64,000 nucleotides of DNA. It comes from Glycomyces fuscus (GTDB taxonomy: Bacteria > Actinomycetota > Actinomycetes > Streptosporangiales > Streptosporangiaceae). Below the pieces are notes generated by a model. That model was not told where the DNA came from and made no database searches. It saw only the letters and a list, made by a program, of their open reading frames with translations. A program made the position numbers and the translations under genes. The DNA lies in assembly GCA_002529455.1 (NCBI GenBank), contig NYMS01000058.1, positions 170,809 through 234,808 of the forward strand. The letters run 5' to 3'. Shown one piece after another: positions 16,837-25,107 of the stretch. Each line of letters begins with the position of its first letter. Within the stretch, counting starts at the first letter, position 1.

Positions 16837-17376
16837 ATGCCCCCGCGGAAGGCGGATGGTCCCGAACGCGGGCGCGCACCGTACTTCGTGCGGCCCGACG
16901 GCCGCATCCGGGATGTGCCGCATGTCAGGAAGAGGGAGCGTCCGGTGCCGAGGCCGAAAGAGGACGCCCCCGAGACCCCGCCCCGGCTGACCGGACGCGG
17001 CGGCGTGCTGGCCATCGTCGTGTTCAGCTTCGCCGGGGCCATGGTCGCGCACTGGGCGGGCGTCCCCGCGGCCCCGGGCGCCGCCTTCACCCTCGCCTGC
17101 CTGCTCGGCGCGCTCCTGGTCCGGCCCAGCGACCTGCTGTCGCTGTCGGTCAGCCCGCCCATCGCGTTCTTCGTCGCCGTGGTCGCCGCCGAGAGCGTGC
17201 TGGCCCTGGGCAGCGAGGGGTTCGCCCGGGTGCTGCTCCTGGGACTGGCCTCTCGGCTGGCCGAGGTCGCCCCCTGGCTGTTCCTGGGCACGGCGCTGGT
17301 GCTGGTGATCGGGGTGTTCCGGGGCCTGCCCGGAAACATCCGCGACCTGGGAGACCAGTTGAACGGCCGCAGGTAG
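16837..17376 (+). CDS. DUF6542-domain membrane protein (Rv1111c-like)
   Basis: 179 residues from the ATG at 16837, which has GGGGAGG 9 nt upstream; a GTG at 16807 would add ten residues but lacks a ribosome site. A basic, proline-rich cytosolic N-terminus (~1-55) precedes three or four hydrophobic segments: GGVLAIVVFSFAGAMVAHWA, AFTLACLLGALLV, PIAFFVAVVAAESVLAL and WLFLGTALVLVIGVFRGL. This matches DUF6542 proteins found beside xseB/xseA in actinobacteria. Function is unknown. It is convergent with xseB, 57 bp away. Confidence 0.8.
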   Translation: MPPRKADGPERGRAPYFVRPDGRIRDVPHVRKRERPVPRPKEDAPETPPRLTGRGGVLAIVVFSFAGAMVAHWAGVPAAPGAAFTLACLLGALLVRPSDLLSLSVSPPIAFFVAVVAAESVLALGSEGFARVLLLGLASRLAEVAPWLFLGTALVLVIGVFRGLPGNIRDLGDQLNGRR

Positions 17377-17433
17377 GCGCGGGCCGCGGGGCCCGTCACG
17401 CGGGGCTCAGGCGGCCCGGCGTGCTCCCGGCCC

Positions 17434-17700
17434 TCAGAAGGGCGTGTCGCCGTCCCCCGGTTCGTCCCCCCGGCGCTCGTCCATGGCGGCGGCCAGCTTG
17501 GCGCGGGCCCCCTCCAGCCACTGCTCGCACACGCGGGCCAGCTCCTCGCCGCGCTCCCACAGTGCCAGTGAGTCCTTCAGGCTGAGTCCGCCGGACTCCA
17601 GCTGCCGGACGACGCTGTTGAGTTCCTCCCGGCTCTCCTCGTAGCTGAGCTCGGGCTCGGCGGTGCCCTCGTCGCGGGTCTTCGCGCCCTTGGCTGCCAT
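17434..17700 (-). CDS. xseB: Exodeoxyribonuclease VII small subunit
   Basis: 88 residues. The conserved core LSYEESREELNSVVRQLESG, then LSLKDSLALWERGEELAR, is the XseB helical hairpin. Exonuclease VII is a soluble complex of XseA with several XseB subunits that degrades single-stranded DNA from both ends. The gene follows xseA with 3 bp between the stop and this ATG, so the two are certainly co-transcribed and probably translationally coupled. The first ~18 residues are a charged extension. Confidence 0.97.
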   Translation of the reverse strand: MAAKGAKTRDEGTAEPELSYEESREELNSVVRQLESGGLSLKDSLALWERGEELARVCEQWLEGARAKLAAAMDERRGDEPGDGDTPF

Positions 17701-17703
17701 CTC

Positions 17704-18936
17704 CTACCCCTCCTCGGAGGTGTCTTCGGTGTGGACTGACTCCACGGTTGCGGTCAGGCTGTCCTCGGCGAACCGCACGCGCAGGGTCTCCCCCGCGTCC
17801 GGCTCACGGGCCGAGCGCACCACCGACCCGTCCTCGCGCTGCACGATCGCGTACCCGCGCGCCAGCGTGGTCGCCGGGGACAGGGCGTGCAGGCGCGCAC
17901 GGGTGTGGCCGAGGCCGTCGGCGGACCGGTCCAGCGACACGGTCAGGCTCCGGCGGGCCCGGTCGCGCAGGTCGGCGACCTGCTCGGCGAGACGGTCGAC
18001 CTCGCGCACCGGACTGGCCAGCACCGGACGCGAGCGCATGCCCTCCAGCCAGGCGAGTTCGCGCTCCACCCCGCCCCGGAGCACCCGGCGTCCCCGGTCG
18101 CGGAGCTGGCGGATGATCTCCAGCTGCTCGCCGACGTCGGGAACCGTCTTCTTGGCGGCGTCGGTGGGGGTGGAGGCGCGCACGTCGGCGACGTGGTCGA
18201 GCAGCGGGGCGTCCTGCTCGTGGCCGATCGCGCTCACCACGGGGGTGCCCGCGGAGGCGACGGCGCGCACGAGGGCCTCGTCGGAGAAGGGCAGCAGGTC
18301 CTCCAGGGAGCCGCCGCCCCGGGCGATGACGATGACGTCGACCTCGGGGTGCGAGTCCAGGTCCTTGAGCGCCTCCATCACCTCGCGCACGGCCCGGTCC
18401 CCCTGGACCGCGACCGGGCGCACCTCGAAGCGCACGGCGGGCCAGCGGCGGCGCCCGTTCTCCAGCACATCGCGCTCGGCCGCGGAGTCGCGGCCGCAGA
18501 TGAGTCCGACGGTGTTGGGCAGGAAGGGCAGGGGGCGCTTGCGCGCGGCGTCGAAGAGCCCCTCGGCGGTCAGGGTGCGGCGCAGCTGTTCCAGCCGGGC
18601 CAGCAGCTCGCCCAGGCCGACGTGGCGGATCTCCAGGGCGCGCAGCGAGAAGGTGCCGCGGACCTCGTAGAAGTCGGGTTTGGCGTGCACGACCACGCGC
18701 GCACCGGGCTCGGGGGGCGGGCTCTGCGCGTCCAGGACCGAGGTCTGGCAGACCACGCGCACCGACACGTTGGCGACGGGGTCGCGCAGTGTGATGTAGG
18801 CCATGCGGCCGCGCCGGTTCAGCTCGGCGATCTGTCCCTCGACCCAGATGCGGCCCAGGCGGCCGATCCACTGGCCGACGGCGTTGAGGACGACGCGTAC
18901 CGGTTGCGGCGCCTCGGCGGAACTCTCCATGCCCAT
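17704..18936 (-). CDS. xseA: Exodeoxyribonuclease VII large subunit
   Basis: 410 residues, typical for the actinobacterial protein. The N-terminal OB-fold (VGQWIGRLGRIWVEGQIAEL, AYITLRDP) binds single-stranded DNA; the catalytic domain follows with TVGLICGRDSAAERDVLENG, DVIVIARGGGSLEDLLPFSD and VSAIGHEQDAPLLDHVAD; a coiled-coil region (~270-370) binds XseB, and ATTLARGYAIVQ lies in the C-terminal segment. Upstream, TAGGCT ends 8 nt before the ATG. Synteny with Rv1108c supports the assignment. Confidence 0.97.
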   Translation of the reverse strand: MGMESSAEAPQPVRVVLNAVGQWIGRLGRIWVEGQIAELNRRGRMAYITLRDPVANVSVRVVCQTSVLDAQSPPPEPGARVVVHAKPDFYEVRGTFSLRALEIRHVGLGELLARLEQLRRTLTAEGLFDAARKRPLPFLPNTVGLICGRDSAAERDVLENGRRRWPAVRFEVRPVAVQGDRAVREVMEALKDLDSHPEVDVIVIARGGGSLEDLLPFSDEALVRAVASAGTPVVSAIGHEQDAPLLDHVADVRASTPTDAAKKTVPDVGEQLEIIRQLRDRGRRVLRGGVERELAWLEGMRSRPVLASPVREVDRLAEQVADLRDRARRSLTVSLDRSADGLGHTRARLHALSPATTLARGYAIVQREDGSVVRSAREPDAGETLRVRFAEDSLTATVESVHTEDTSEEG

Positions 18937-18944
18937 GCCAACCG

Positions 18945-18950
18945 AGCCTA
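18945..18950 (-). promoter_or_regulatory. -10-like TAGGCT before xseA
   Basis: Minus-strand TAGGCT followed by 8 nt and the ATG at 18936; no ribosome-binding sequence is visible. Confidence 0.45.
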
Positions 18951-19053
18951 GGCCAGGGCGGGGACAGTTCGGGGCAGGCCCGCCAGGGGCACGGCCGCCG
19001 ACGGCCGGACGCGGCCGGGGCGGGGCCGGGAGCGCGCGCGGAGGGGGGAGGGG

Positions 19054-19566
19054 TCAGGCGGTCGCGTCGCCGCCGGCGGAGACGGTGTTGTTGACGCCGA
19101 TGTCGGTGACCGACGGCTCGCCCTCGGCGTGGTGGACGGTGTTGTCCGCGCCGGTCACGCGGATGGAGTCGGCGCTGCCGATGTGCACCGTGAGCTGGTT
19201 GCCCAGGACGGAGACCTCGCCGCACCGGCCGTTGAGGACGACCTCGGCCCCGCTGGCGGTCACGTTGACGTTCTGGCCGTCGCACTCCTCGGTGACGCTG
19301 CCCTCGACCGAGGCGATCGTGAGGTCGCCGGTCGCGCTGTCCACGGAGACGCCGCCGCCCTCGTCGAGGGTGACACCGCCGTCCTCGTTGCCGACCGAGA
19401 CGTCGCCGTCGGAGTCGACGGAGAGCTCGCCGTCCTCACCGCCGACCGACACGCCGTCGGGGTCCACGGAGATCTCCTGTTCGGTGCCGGGGATACCGAC
19501 CGAACAGCCGGTCAGCCAGAGCGTGGTGGCCGCGAGGAGCGCGGCGGCGGGGGCAGCGGAACGCAT
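19054..19566 (-). CDS. DUF3060-type lipoprotein with acidic repeats
   Basis: 170 residues from the ATG at 19566 (GAAGGGA 7 nt upstream). A signal peptide ends in the lipobox LTGC, so the mature protein is lipid-anchored outside the membrane. Residues ~25-75 are an acidic repeat region in which units like VSVGGEDGELSVDSDG recur three or four times. The C-terminal ~85 residues (QNVNVTASGAEVVLNGRCG, VTGADNTVHH, VNNTVSAGG) have the beta-helix-like pattern of DUF3060, with two cysteines. Function is unknown; DUF3060 proteins are common in mycobacteria and streptomycetes. It sits between xseA and the lipid-droplet-type gene. Confidence 0.8.
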   Translation of the reverse strand: MRSAAPAAALLAATTLWLTGCSVGIPGTEQEISVDPDGVSVGGEDGELSVDSDGDVSVGNEDGGVTLDEGGGVSVDSATGDLTIASVEGSVTEECDGQNVNVTASGAEVVLNGRCGEVSVLGNQLTVHIGSADSIRVTGADNTVHHAEGEPSVTDIGVNNTVSAGGDATA

Positions 19567-19664
19567 GTCGGTGTCCCTTCGGACGGGGGGATGTGCCGGT
19601 GTGGTCATCCGTTATGACGTCCCGTACCGCCCCGCGGTTCCCCCGCCCCGGCGGTCCGCGCGCC

Positions 19665-20363
19665 TCAGGCCTCGGCCTCCAGCTTGGCGATGCGGTTGTC
19701 GTACATCTTGATGAACTCGGGGCGGCTCTGGTGGGCGACCTCGTAGGCGCGCAGGTCACGGACCTGCTCGATGGTGAGCTTGCGCAGACGGGCGCGGACC
19801 GAGGGCAGGGTGAGCTCGTCGTAGGTGGGCACGGCGAGGTCCTCCAGGGAGGGGGCGGCTCCCTTGCGGACCCTCTCCAGGATCTCGTCGCTGCTGACCT
19901 TGGTGTGCGCCTCGGCGGCGGCGATCTCCTCCGCGATGGCGGCGCCCTCCTCGGGGATGTCCGCGGTGGCGGGGGTGGCGGGCTCGGTCCGCACCTCCCG
20001 GGAGCCGCCGTCCTCCTCGGTCCCAGCCGCCTCGGCGGGCTCGGCGGCCTTCGCGGCCTCGGGCTCCTGCTCCGCGACGACCTCGGCGGACTTCGCGGCC
20101 TCGGTCTTCCCCTCCACGGCCTCCGCCGCGGCGGCGGGCTCCTCGGCCTTCTCCGGGGCCTGCGGCTCTCCGGCGCTCCGCGCCTCGCCCGCCCCGGTCT
20201 CGGTCCCCTCCTTCGCGGGAGCAGGAGCCTCCGCGGGGGCGGGGGCCTGGGGGGTCTCGGCCGCGTCCTGGGCCGCGGGCTCGGACGTGGCTGCCGTTTC
20301 CTTCCGCCCGAAGATGCCCTTGACCAGGGTGACCAGCTTCGTGGCGAGCGTCGGGTTCGACAT
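19665..20363 (-). CDS. Lipid-droplet-associated-type protein (Rv1109c-like)
   Basis: 232 residues from the ATG at 20363 (AGGAG 10 nt upstream); the frame is open further upstream but without a start signal. The first ~20 residues form an amphipathic helix (TLATKLVTLVKGIFGRK), a long Ala/Glu/Pro low-complexity segment follows, and the conserved part is the last ~75 residues: VPTYDELTLPSVRARLRKLT, EQVRDLRAYEVAHQSRPEF and MYDNRIAKLE. This C-terminal domain is shared with the conserved gene between xseA and ispH in actinobacteria, annotated as lipid droplet-associated. The name is inherited from family annotation; nothing in the sequence shows lipid binding beyond the amphipathic helix. Confidence 0.7.
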   Translation of the reverse strand: MSNPTLATKLVTLVKGIFGRKETAATSEPAAQDAAETPQAPAPAEAPAPAKEGTETGAGEARSAGEPQAPEKAEEPAAAAEAVEGKTEAAKSAEVVAEQEPEAAKAAEPAEAAGTEEDGGSREVRTEPATPATADIPEEGAAIAEEIAAAEAHTKVSSDEILERVRKGAAPSLEDLAVPTYDELTLPSVRARLRKLTIEQVRDLRAYEVAHQSRPEFIKMYDNRIAKLEAEA

Positions 20364-20646
20364 GGGACGGGGGCTCCTGGTGATCTCGGCGAGTGGGGTG
20401 AGCGGCGCGCGAACAGCCGACCGGCAGGGCCGAGGTGAGGGCGAACCGCCTGCAACACGTGTGATGGTGAACCAGGATAGAGGAGGGAGGAACACCACGA
20501 GCAGGGGAGAAGTGAACGATTTCGCCACTTCGAGGCGCAACCGGATGCGCCCCGTTGCGATACCGTCACCTTGGCACCGGTCGCGCGCCGAAGCGGCCTG
20601 TTCAGTGCCCTCTCCCACACCCGGGTCGCACGCCGCCCAAGCCACC

Positions 20647-20652
20647 TAGGAT
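20647..20652 (+). promoter_or_regulatory. -10-like TAGGAT before ispH (leaderless candidate)
   Basis: TAGGAT is separated from the ATG at 20660 by GTAACAC only, which leaves no room for a ribosome-binding site. Confidence 0.55.
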
Positions 20653-20659
20653 GTAACAC

Positions 20660-21631
20660 ATGACTGCGATGACGACTGCCACGAACCAACGCCGTGTGCT
20701 CCTCGCCAACCCCCGGGGCTACTGCGCCGGTGTCGACCGAGCTGTCATCACCGTCGAGAAGGCCCTGGAACAGTACGGCGCGCCGATCTACGTGCGCAAG
20801 CAGATCGTGCACAACACCCACGTGGTGCGCACCCTGGAGGAGCGCGGCGCGATCTTCGTCGAGGAGACCGAGGAGGTGCCCGAGGGGGCCATCGTCGTCT
20901 TCTCCGCGCACGGCGTCTCCCCGGCCGTCCACGAGGAGGCGCACAGGCGCAGCCTCAAGACGATCGACGCCACCTGCCCGCTGGTCACCAAGGTCCACAA
21001 GGAGGCCAAGCGCTTCGCCGCCGAGGACCGGGACATCATCCTCATCGGCCACATCGGCCACGAGGAGGTCGAGGGCACCAGCGGCGAGGCCCCCGAGCAC
21101 ATCCAGATCGTGGAGAGCCCGGACGAGGTGCACAAGGTCCAGGTGCGCAACCCGGACAACGTGTCGTGGCTGTCGCAGACGACCCTGTCGGTGGACGAGA
21201 CCACCCAGACGGTGGACGCCCTGCGCGAACGGTTCCCGAACCTGCTCGACCCGCCCAGCGACGACATCTGCTACGCCACCTCCAACCGCCAGGACGCGGT
21301 CAAGGCGATGGCGCCCGAGTGCGAGCTGGTCATCGTGGTCGGCTCCGACAACTCCTCGAACTCGGTCCGCCTGGTGGAGGTGGCCCTGGACGCGGGCGCC
21401 GACGCCGCCCACCTGATCGACAACGCCTCGCTGATGGACGACTCCTGGCTGGAGGGCGTGACCACGGTCGGCGTGACCAGCGGCGCCTCCGTGCCGGACA
21501 TCCTGGTGCGTGAGCTGCTCGACAGGCTGGCCGGGCACGGCTACGGCACGGTCACCCCGGTGACCACCGCCGACGAGACGCTGACCTTCTCGCTGCCCAA
21601 GGAGCTGCGCCGCGACCTGCGCGCCGAGTAG
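20660..21631 (+). CDS. ispH: 4-hydroxy-3-methylbut-2-enyl diphosphate reductase
   Basis: 323 residues. IspH (LytB) carries out the last step of the MEP isoprenoid pathway, reducing HMBPP to IPP and DMAPP with a [4Fe-4S] cluster. The three cluster cysteines are present: Cys22 in PRGYCAGVDRA, Cys106 in DATCPLVTK and Cys204 in DDICYATSNRQ. The substrate motif VVGSDNSSNS and the C-terminal VGVTSGASVPDILVREL are complete. Located as Rv1110 is in the mycobacterial order, divergent from the lipid-droplet-type gene. Supplies precursors used by the isoprenyl transferase encoded at 42111-42872. Confidence 0.98.
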   Translation: MTAMTTATNQRRVLLANPRGYCAGVDRAVITVEKALEQYGAPIYVRKQIVHNTHVVRTLEERGAIFVEETEEVPEGAIVVFSAHGVSPAVHEEAHRRSLKTIDATCPLVTKVHKEAKRFAAEDRDIILIGHIGHEEVEGTSGEAPEHIQIVESPDEVHKVQVRNPDNVSWLSQTTLSVDETTQTVDALRERFPNLLDPPSDDICYATSNRQDAVKAMAPECELVIVVGSDNSSNSVRLVEVALDAGADAAHLIDNASLMDDSWLEGVTTVGVTSGASVPDILVRELLDRLAGHGYGTVTPVTTADETLTFSLPKELRRDLRAE

Positions 21632-21657
21632 CGCCCGGAGGCACACCCTGCACGCGA

Positions 21658-21739
21658 AGGCGCCCGGTCGGTTTCCCGACCGGGCGCCTCGTCGCGTGAG
21701 GGCGGTGAGGGCCCGGCGGGGCGCCCGCGCGGGCGCCCC
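21658..21739. terminator. Two consecutive hairpins between ispH and thioredoxin genes
   Basis: The first is a perfect 14-bp stem (21658-21671 with 21676-21689) with a TTTC loop, 27 bp after ispH. The second is a 22-bp perfect palindrome at 21718-21739, 8 bp beyond the stop of the minus-strand thioredoxin gene. They fit one terminator per converging transcript. Confidence 0.85.
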
Positions 21740-21746
21740 GGCCCCG

Positions 21747-22094
21747 TCAGCCCCGCAGGGCGGCGTCCACCTCCGACAGCAGCCGCGCCCTGGACCGCGC
21801 TCCGACCAGCGTCAGCAGCGGCTCGCCGTCGCGGAAGAGCAGCAGCGTCGGCAGCGACATCACTCCGTACCGGCGTGTGCTGAGGGGGTTGTCGTCGGCG
21901 TTGACCTTGCGGACGGCGAGCGATCCGGCGCGCTCGTCCGCGATCTGGTCCAGCACCGGGGCCAGCATGCGGCAGGGCGGGCACCAGTCCGCCCAGAACT
22001 CCACCAGGACGGGGCCCTCGGCCCCGAGGACGTCGCGTTCGAAGGTTCCGTCGGTGACGGCGGACACCTCGGCGGTCGCGTTCGTGGACGGCAT
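21747..22094 (-). CDS. Thioredoxin with a CPPC active site
   Basis: 115 residues. VEFWADWCPPCRMLAPVLDQ holds the redox pair Cys38 and Cys41, and MSLPTLLLF the cis-proline. CPPC instead of CGPC occurs in a subset of thioredoxins and shifts the redox potential. Soluble and cytosolic, without signal peptide. Its ATG shares the A of the TGA stop of the preceding MerR gene (TGATG) and is preceded by GAGGAG, so the two are translationally coupled. The pairing suggests that the MerR protein controls the thioredoxin in response to thiol or electrophile stress. Confidence 0.93.
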   Translation of the reverse strand: MPSTNATAEVSAVTDGTFERDVLGAEGPVLVEFWADWCPPCRMLAPVLDQIADERAGSLAVRKVNADDNPLSTRRYGVMSLPTLLLFRDGEPLLTLVGARSRARLLSEVDAALRG

Positions 22095-22510
22095 CACGGC
22101 TCCTCGGGATCGTTCGCTTCTCCGGTGCACGGCCCCGCCGCCCCGCAGCTCCCGGCCCCGCGGACCAGGGCCTCGGACAGCTTGGCCGTGAGACTGTCGC
22201 GCATCGCGCCGAGCCGCTCCAGGCAGGCGTCCACCTCCGCGAGCCTGCGCCGGTAGACCTCGATCGAGTCGGGGCAGGAGTCCCCGGTCTCGTGGCCCGA
22301 GCGCAGGCACTCGACGAACGGACGGGTGTCGTCGAGGCTGAGGCCGACCGCCTGGAGGGTCAGGATCTCGCTGACCAGCCGGTAGTCGTCCTCGCCGTAG
22401 TCCCGGTAGCCGTTGGCCGAGCGCCGTGCGCTGAGCAGCCCCTGGGACTCGTAGAACCGCAGGGCCCGGGCCGTGGTCCCGGTACGTCGGGCGAGTTCAC
22501 CGATGCGCAT
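22094..22510 (-). CDS. MerR-family transcriptional regulator
   Basis: 138 residues from the ATG at 22510. MRIGELARRTGTTARALRFY is the winged helix-turn-helix start typical of the family, followed by the DYGEDDYRLVSEI wing region and a dimerisation helix. Cysteines at FVECLRSGHETGDSCPDS (the effector region in metal- and redox-sensing MerR proteins) and SCGAAGPC near the C-terminus could bind metal or react with thiol stressors. A dyad at 22525-22544, inside its own promoter, is the expected operator. First gene of an operon with thioredoxin. Confidence 0.92.
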   Translation of the reverse strand: MRIGELARRTGTTARALRFYESQGLLSARRSANGYRDYGEDDYRLVSEILTLQAVGLSLDDTRPFVECLRSGHETGDSCPDSIEVYRRRLAEVDACLERLGAMRDSLTAKLSEALVRGAGSCGAAGPCTGEANDPEEP

Positions 22511-22524
22511 GGGACGACCGTAAA

Positions 22525-22544
22525 CCCTGACGTAGACGTCAAGG
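22525..22544 (-). promoter_or_regulatory. MerR-type operator dyad and promoter of the MerR-thioredoxin operon
   Basis: On the minus strand CCTTGACGTCTACGTCAGGG contains TTGACG as a -35 candidate and the arms TGACGT/ACGTCA around a 2-bp centre. Placement of a dyad just after the -35 is the classical MerR arrangement with a long spacer. It lies 15 bp upstream of the ATG, so the transcript would have a very short leader. Confidence 0.6.
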
Positions 22545-22590
22545 CAAGGAGGCGGGCGCGCCCGGAGACGGCCGGACCCGCCGGTTCCGC

Positions 22591-23145
22591 TCAGGCGCCG
22601 TCCGCGGACTCCTCGCCACCGTCGGCGTCGGTCTCCAGCCCTTCGGCCAGGTGGGTCAGCTCGTCCATGTCCGCGGAGCCGGACACGACCAGGGTCACGC
22701 CCTCCTCCCGCAGGACCAGGGCGTCCCCGTCCTCGGACTCGTGGTGCTCCCACTCGCGGCCGTTGACCGGGACCGTGCCGACCCGCTCGGCGCCCTCGGC
22801 CCTCTCGGCGACGACGGCGTCGGGGTCGCCGTCGCTCTGGGTGAACATGGCGTGGCTGTCCTCGGCCGTGGCGAAGCCCACGCTCCACTGGACCGGTCCG
22901 GACACGTCCAGCGTGGAGCTGGTGGGCGTCCACCCCTCCTGCTCCAGGTCGGCGGAGGGCACCGTCACCGGGTAGTCCGCCTCCTCCCGCAGGACCTCGG
23001 CGTCCGGCCGGTACTCCACCGAGGGGATGTTCTCGCCCGAGCGCGTGGAGACCACGAACGCCATGACCAGGACGATGCCGACGATGATCCCGAGGGAGAT
23101 GGCGTAGTTCTTGAAGGTCGCGCTGGACCGGCTGTACTCACTCAT
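22591..23145 (-). CDS. DUF4245 membrane-anchored protein (Rv1100-like)
   Basis: 184 residues from the ATG at 23145 (GGAG 6 nt upstream). A short cytosolic start (MSEYSRSSATFKN) is followed by one membrane helix (YAISLGIIVGIVLVMAFVVS) and an extracytoplasmic domain with VTVPSADLEQEGWTPTSS and PVQWSVGFATAEDSHAMFTQ, the DUF4245 signature. Function is unknown; the family is restricted to actinobacteria and regularly accompanies glpX, as here and in M. tuberculosis. An acidic tail follows. Confidence 0.85.
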   Translation of the reverse strand: MSEYSRSSATFKNYAISLGIIVGIVLVMAFVVSTRSGENIPSVEYRPDAEVLREEADYPVTVPSADLEQEGWTPTSSTLDVSGPVQWSVGFATAEDSHAMFTQSDGDPDAVVAERAEGAERVGTVPVNGREWEHHESEDGDALVLREEGVTLVVSGSADMDELTHLAEGLETDADGGEESADGA

Positions 23146-23283
23146 GACATCTCCAGCTTGCCGCAGGTCCGGGCCCCCGCGGACCCGGGGTGCGCTTAGG
23201 GCGTGTGCGGCGGGCACCCGCCCCGCCACGCGGCGTCCCGGCACACACGCCCCGGCGCACCGGCGGCGCCCCCGTTCGGCCCC

Positions 23284-23898
23284 TCAGCGCCGGGGTTCGA
23301 GCTGGGTGAGCAGCCCGGTGATGTCGTCGGCGAGCCGGCGGGCCTCGGCGTCCTCGCGCCGGACCACCTCGGCCACGGCCAGCAGCATGGCGCCGCTCAC
23401 CACGATGAGCAGGGCCTCGTCCACGGGCTCGTCGGCCTTGCGGAACAGTGCCACGTTGCGGTCGGTCCACTGGGTGAGCCGGGACCTCAACTGGTAGTCG
23501 AAGCCGGGAGGACCGTCGCCGCTGAAGAACAGCCGTGTGGTCTCCCTCTCCTCGATGCAACCGAGCAGGTAGGCGCGGGCGGCGATGTTCATCAGCCGCG
23601 TGGGGTCGTTCTCCCCGTCGGACCGGGCCTCCACGACCGCCTGGTGGGTGCGGTCCTGCTGGCGCTGCTGGAACTCCTCGTACAGGGCGAGGTAGAGGTC
23701 GGCCTTGCCGCTGAAGTGGTGGTACAGGCTGCCGACGCTGGCCCCGGCCGCGGCCACGACCTCGCTCACCCCGGCCTTGGCGAAGCCCACCGTGCGAAAG
23801 ACCCGGGCGGCCGCTTCGAGCAGGGCGCTGCGGGTGGCCGCGCCGCGCGGAGAGACCCGCACGGGCTTCGCGGGCTTGTCCGTCTTGTCCACTGTCAC
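23284..23898 (-). CDS. TetR-family transcriptional regulator
   Basis: 204 residues with GTG start at 23898 (a second GTG lies two codons on). The helix-turn-helix reads GVSEVVAAAGASVGSLYHHF (about 43-62), preceded by RSALLEAAARVFRTVGF. The ligand domain is helical with ERETTRLFFSGDGPPGFDYQ and ALLIVVSGAMLLAVAEVVRR. Divergent from glpX with 159 bp between, so it may regulate itself or glpX, but no clear palindrome was found there. Ligand unknown. Confidence 0.9.
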   Translation of the reverse strand: MTVDKTDKPAKPVRVSPRGAATRSALLEAAARVFRTVGFAKAGVSEVVAAAGASVGSLYHHFSGKADLYLALYEEFQQRQQDRTHQAVVEARSDGENDPTRLMNIAARAYLLGCIEERETTRLFFSGDGPPGFDYQLRSRLTQWTDRNVALFRKADEPVDEALLIVVSGAMLLAVAEVVRREDAEARRLADDITGLLTQLEPRR

Positions 23899-24057
23899 GC
23901 CTCACTCCAGTCCGGGTCCCGCCAGAGTAGTCCGTCCCCGCCCGCCCGTGGCGGGTGCGGGGGCGCCCCGGGGGGTACCCGTGACCCTGCGGGTGTCACG
24001 TCGGGTGACTACCCTAAGACCTGCCCCCGCCCTGTTTTCCCGACGGAAGGTGTGTCC

Positions 24058-25107
24058 ATGTCCCAGTCCAGCAGCCCGTCAGCACAGCCCAAGGCCCCGG
24101 ACCGCAACCTCGCGCTGGAGCTGGTCCGCGTCACCGAGACCGCGGCGCTCGCCGCGGCCCGCTGGGTGGGCAAGGGCGACAAGATCGGCGCGGACGGCGC
24201 GGCGGTGCGCGGCATGCGGCACATGATCAGCACCGTGTCCATGAACGGGACCGTGGTGATCGGCGAGGGCGAGAAGGACAACGCCCCGATGCTCTACAAC
24301 GGCGAGCGGGTCGGCGACGGCGGCGGCCAGGACTGGGACGTGGCGGTCGACCCGATCGACGGCACCACCCTGACCGCCATGGGCATGCCCAACGCCGTCT
24401 CGGTGATCGCGATGAGCCCGCGCAACACCATGTTCGACCCCTCCGCGGTGTTCTACATGGAGAAGCTCGCCACGGGCCCCGAGGCCGCCGACGTGGTGGA
24501 CATCGCCGCTCCCGTCGCCGACAACGTCCGGGCCGTGGCCCGTGCCAAGGGCAAGTCGCCCCAGGACGTGACCGTCGTCATCCTGGACCGCCCCCGGCAC
24601 AAGCAGATCGTGCAGGACGTGCGTGACGCGGGCGCCCGGATCAAGTTCATCAGCGACGGCGACGTGGCCGGGGCGATCATGGCGGCCCGCGCGGGGACCG
24701 GTGTGGACCTGCTGCTGGGCATCGGCGGCACCCCGGAGGGCATCATCACCGCGTGCGCGATGAAGTGCCTGGACGGCGTCATCCAGGGCCGTCTGTGGCC
24801 CAAGGACGAGGAGGAGCGCCGCAAGGCGCTCGACGCCGGGCACGACCTGGACCGCGTGCTCCACACCGACGACCTCGTCTCCTCCGACGACGTGTTCTTC
24901 GCGGCGACCGGCATCACCGACGGGGAGCTGGTCGGCGGCGTCCGCTACGAGACCGCGCGCGTCAGCACCGACTCCCTGGTCATGCGCGGCCGCAGCGGCA
25001 CCGTCCGCCAGGTGTTCAGCGAGCACCGCCTGAGCAAGCTGGCCTCCTACAGCGGCATCGACCTGACCTCGGCCCCCTACCGCGGCGAGGAGCCCGGGTC
25101 GGTCTAG
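24058..25107 (+). CDS. glpX: Class II fructose-1,6-bisphosphatase
   Basis: 349 residues from the ATG at 24058, with GGAAGG 7 nt upstream. Lithium-sensitive phosphatase fold with metal-binding motifs IGEGEKDNAPML and VAVDPIDGTTLTAMG (DPIDGTT from residue 99). It removes the C1 phosphate of fructose-1,6-bisphosphate in gluconeogenesis, in the cytosol. GIGGTPEGIITACAMKCLDG and the C-terminal SGTVRQVFSEHRL block are conserved for GlpX. Together with fumC and metB it is part of the conserved actinobacterial gene neighbourhood. Confidence 0.97.
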   Translation: MSQSSSPSAQPKAPDRNLALELVRVTETAALAAARWVGKGDKIGADGAAVRGMRHMISTVSMNGTVVIGEGEKDNAPMLYNGERVGDGGGQDWDVAVDPIDGTTLTAMGMPNAVSVIAMSPRNTMFDPSAVFYMEKLATGPEAADVVDIAAPVADNVRAVARAKGKSPQDVTVVILDRPRHKQIVQDVRDAGARIKFISDGDVAGAIMAARAGTGVDLLLGIGGTPEGIITACAMKCLDGVIQGRLWPKDEEERRKALDAGHDLDRVLHTDDLVSSDDVFFAATGITDGELVGGVRYETARVSTDSLVMRGRSGTVRQVFSEHRLSKLASYSGIDLTSAPYRGEEPGSV

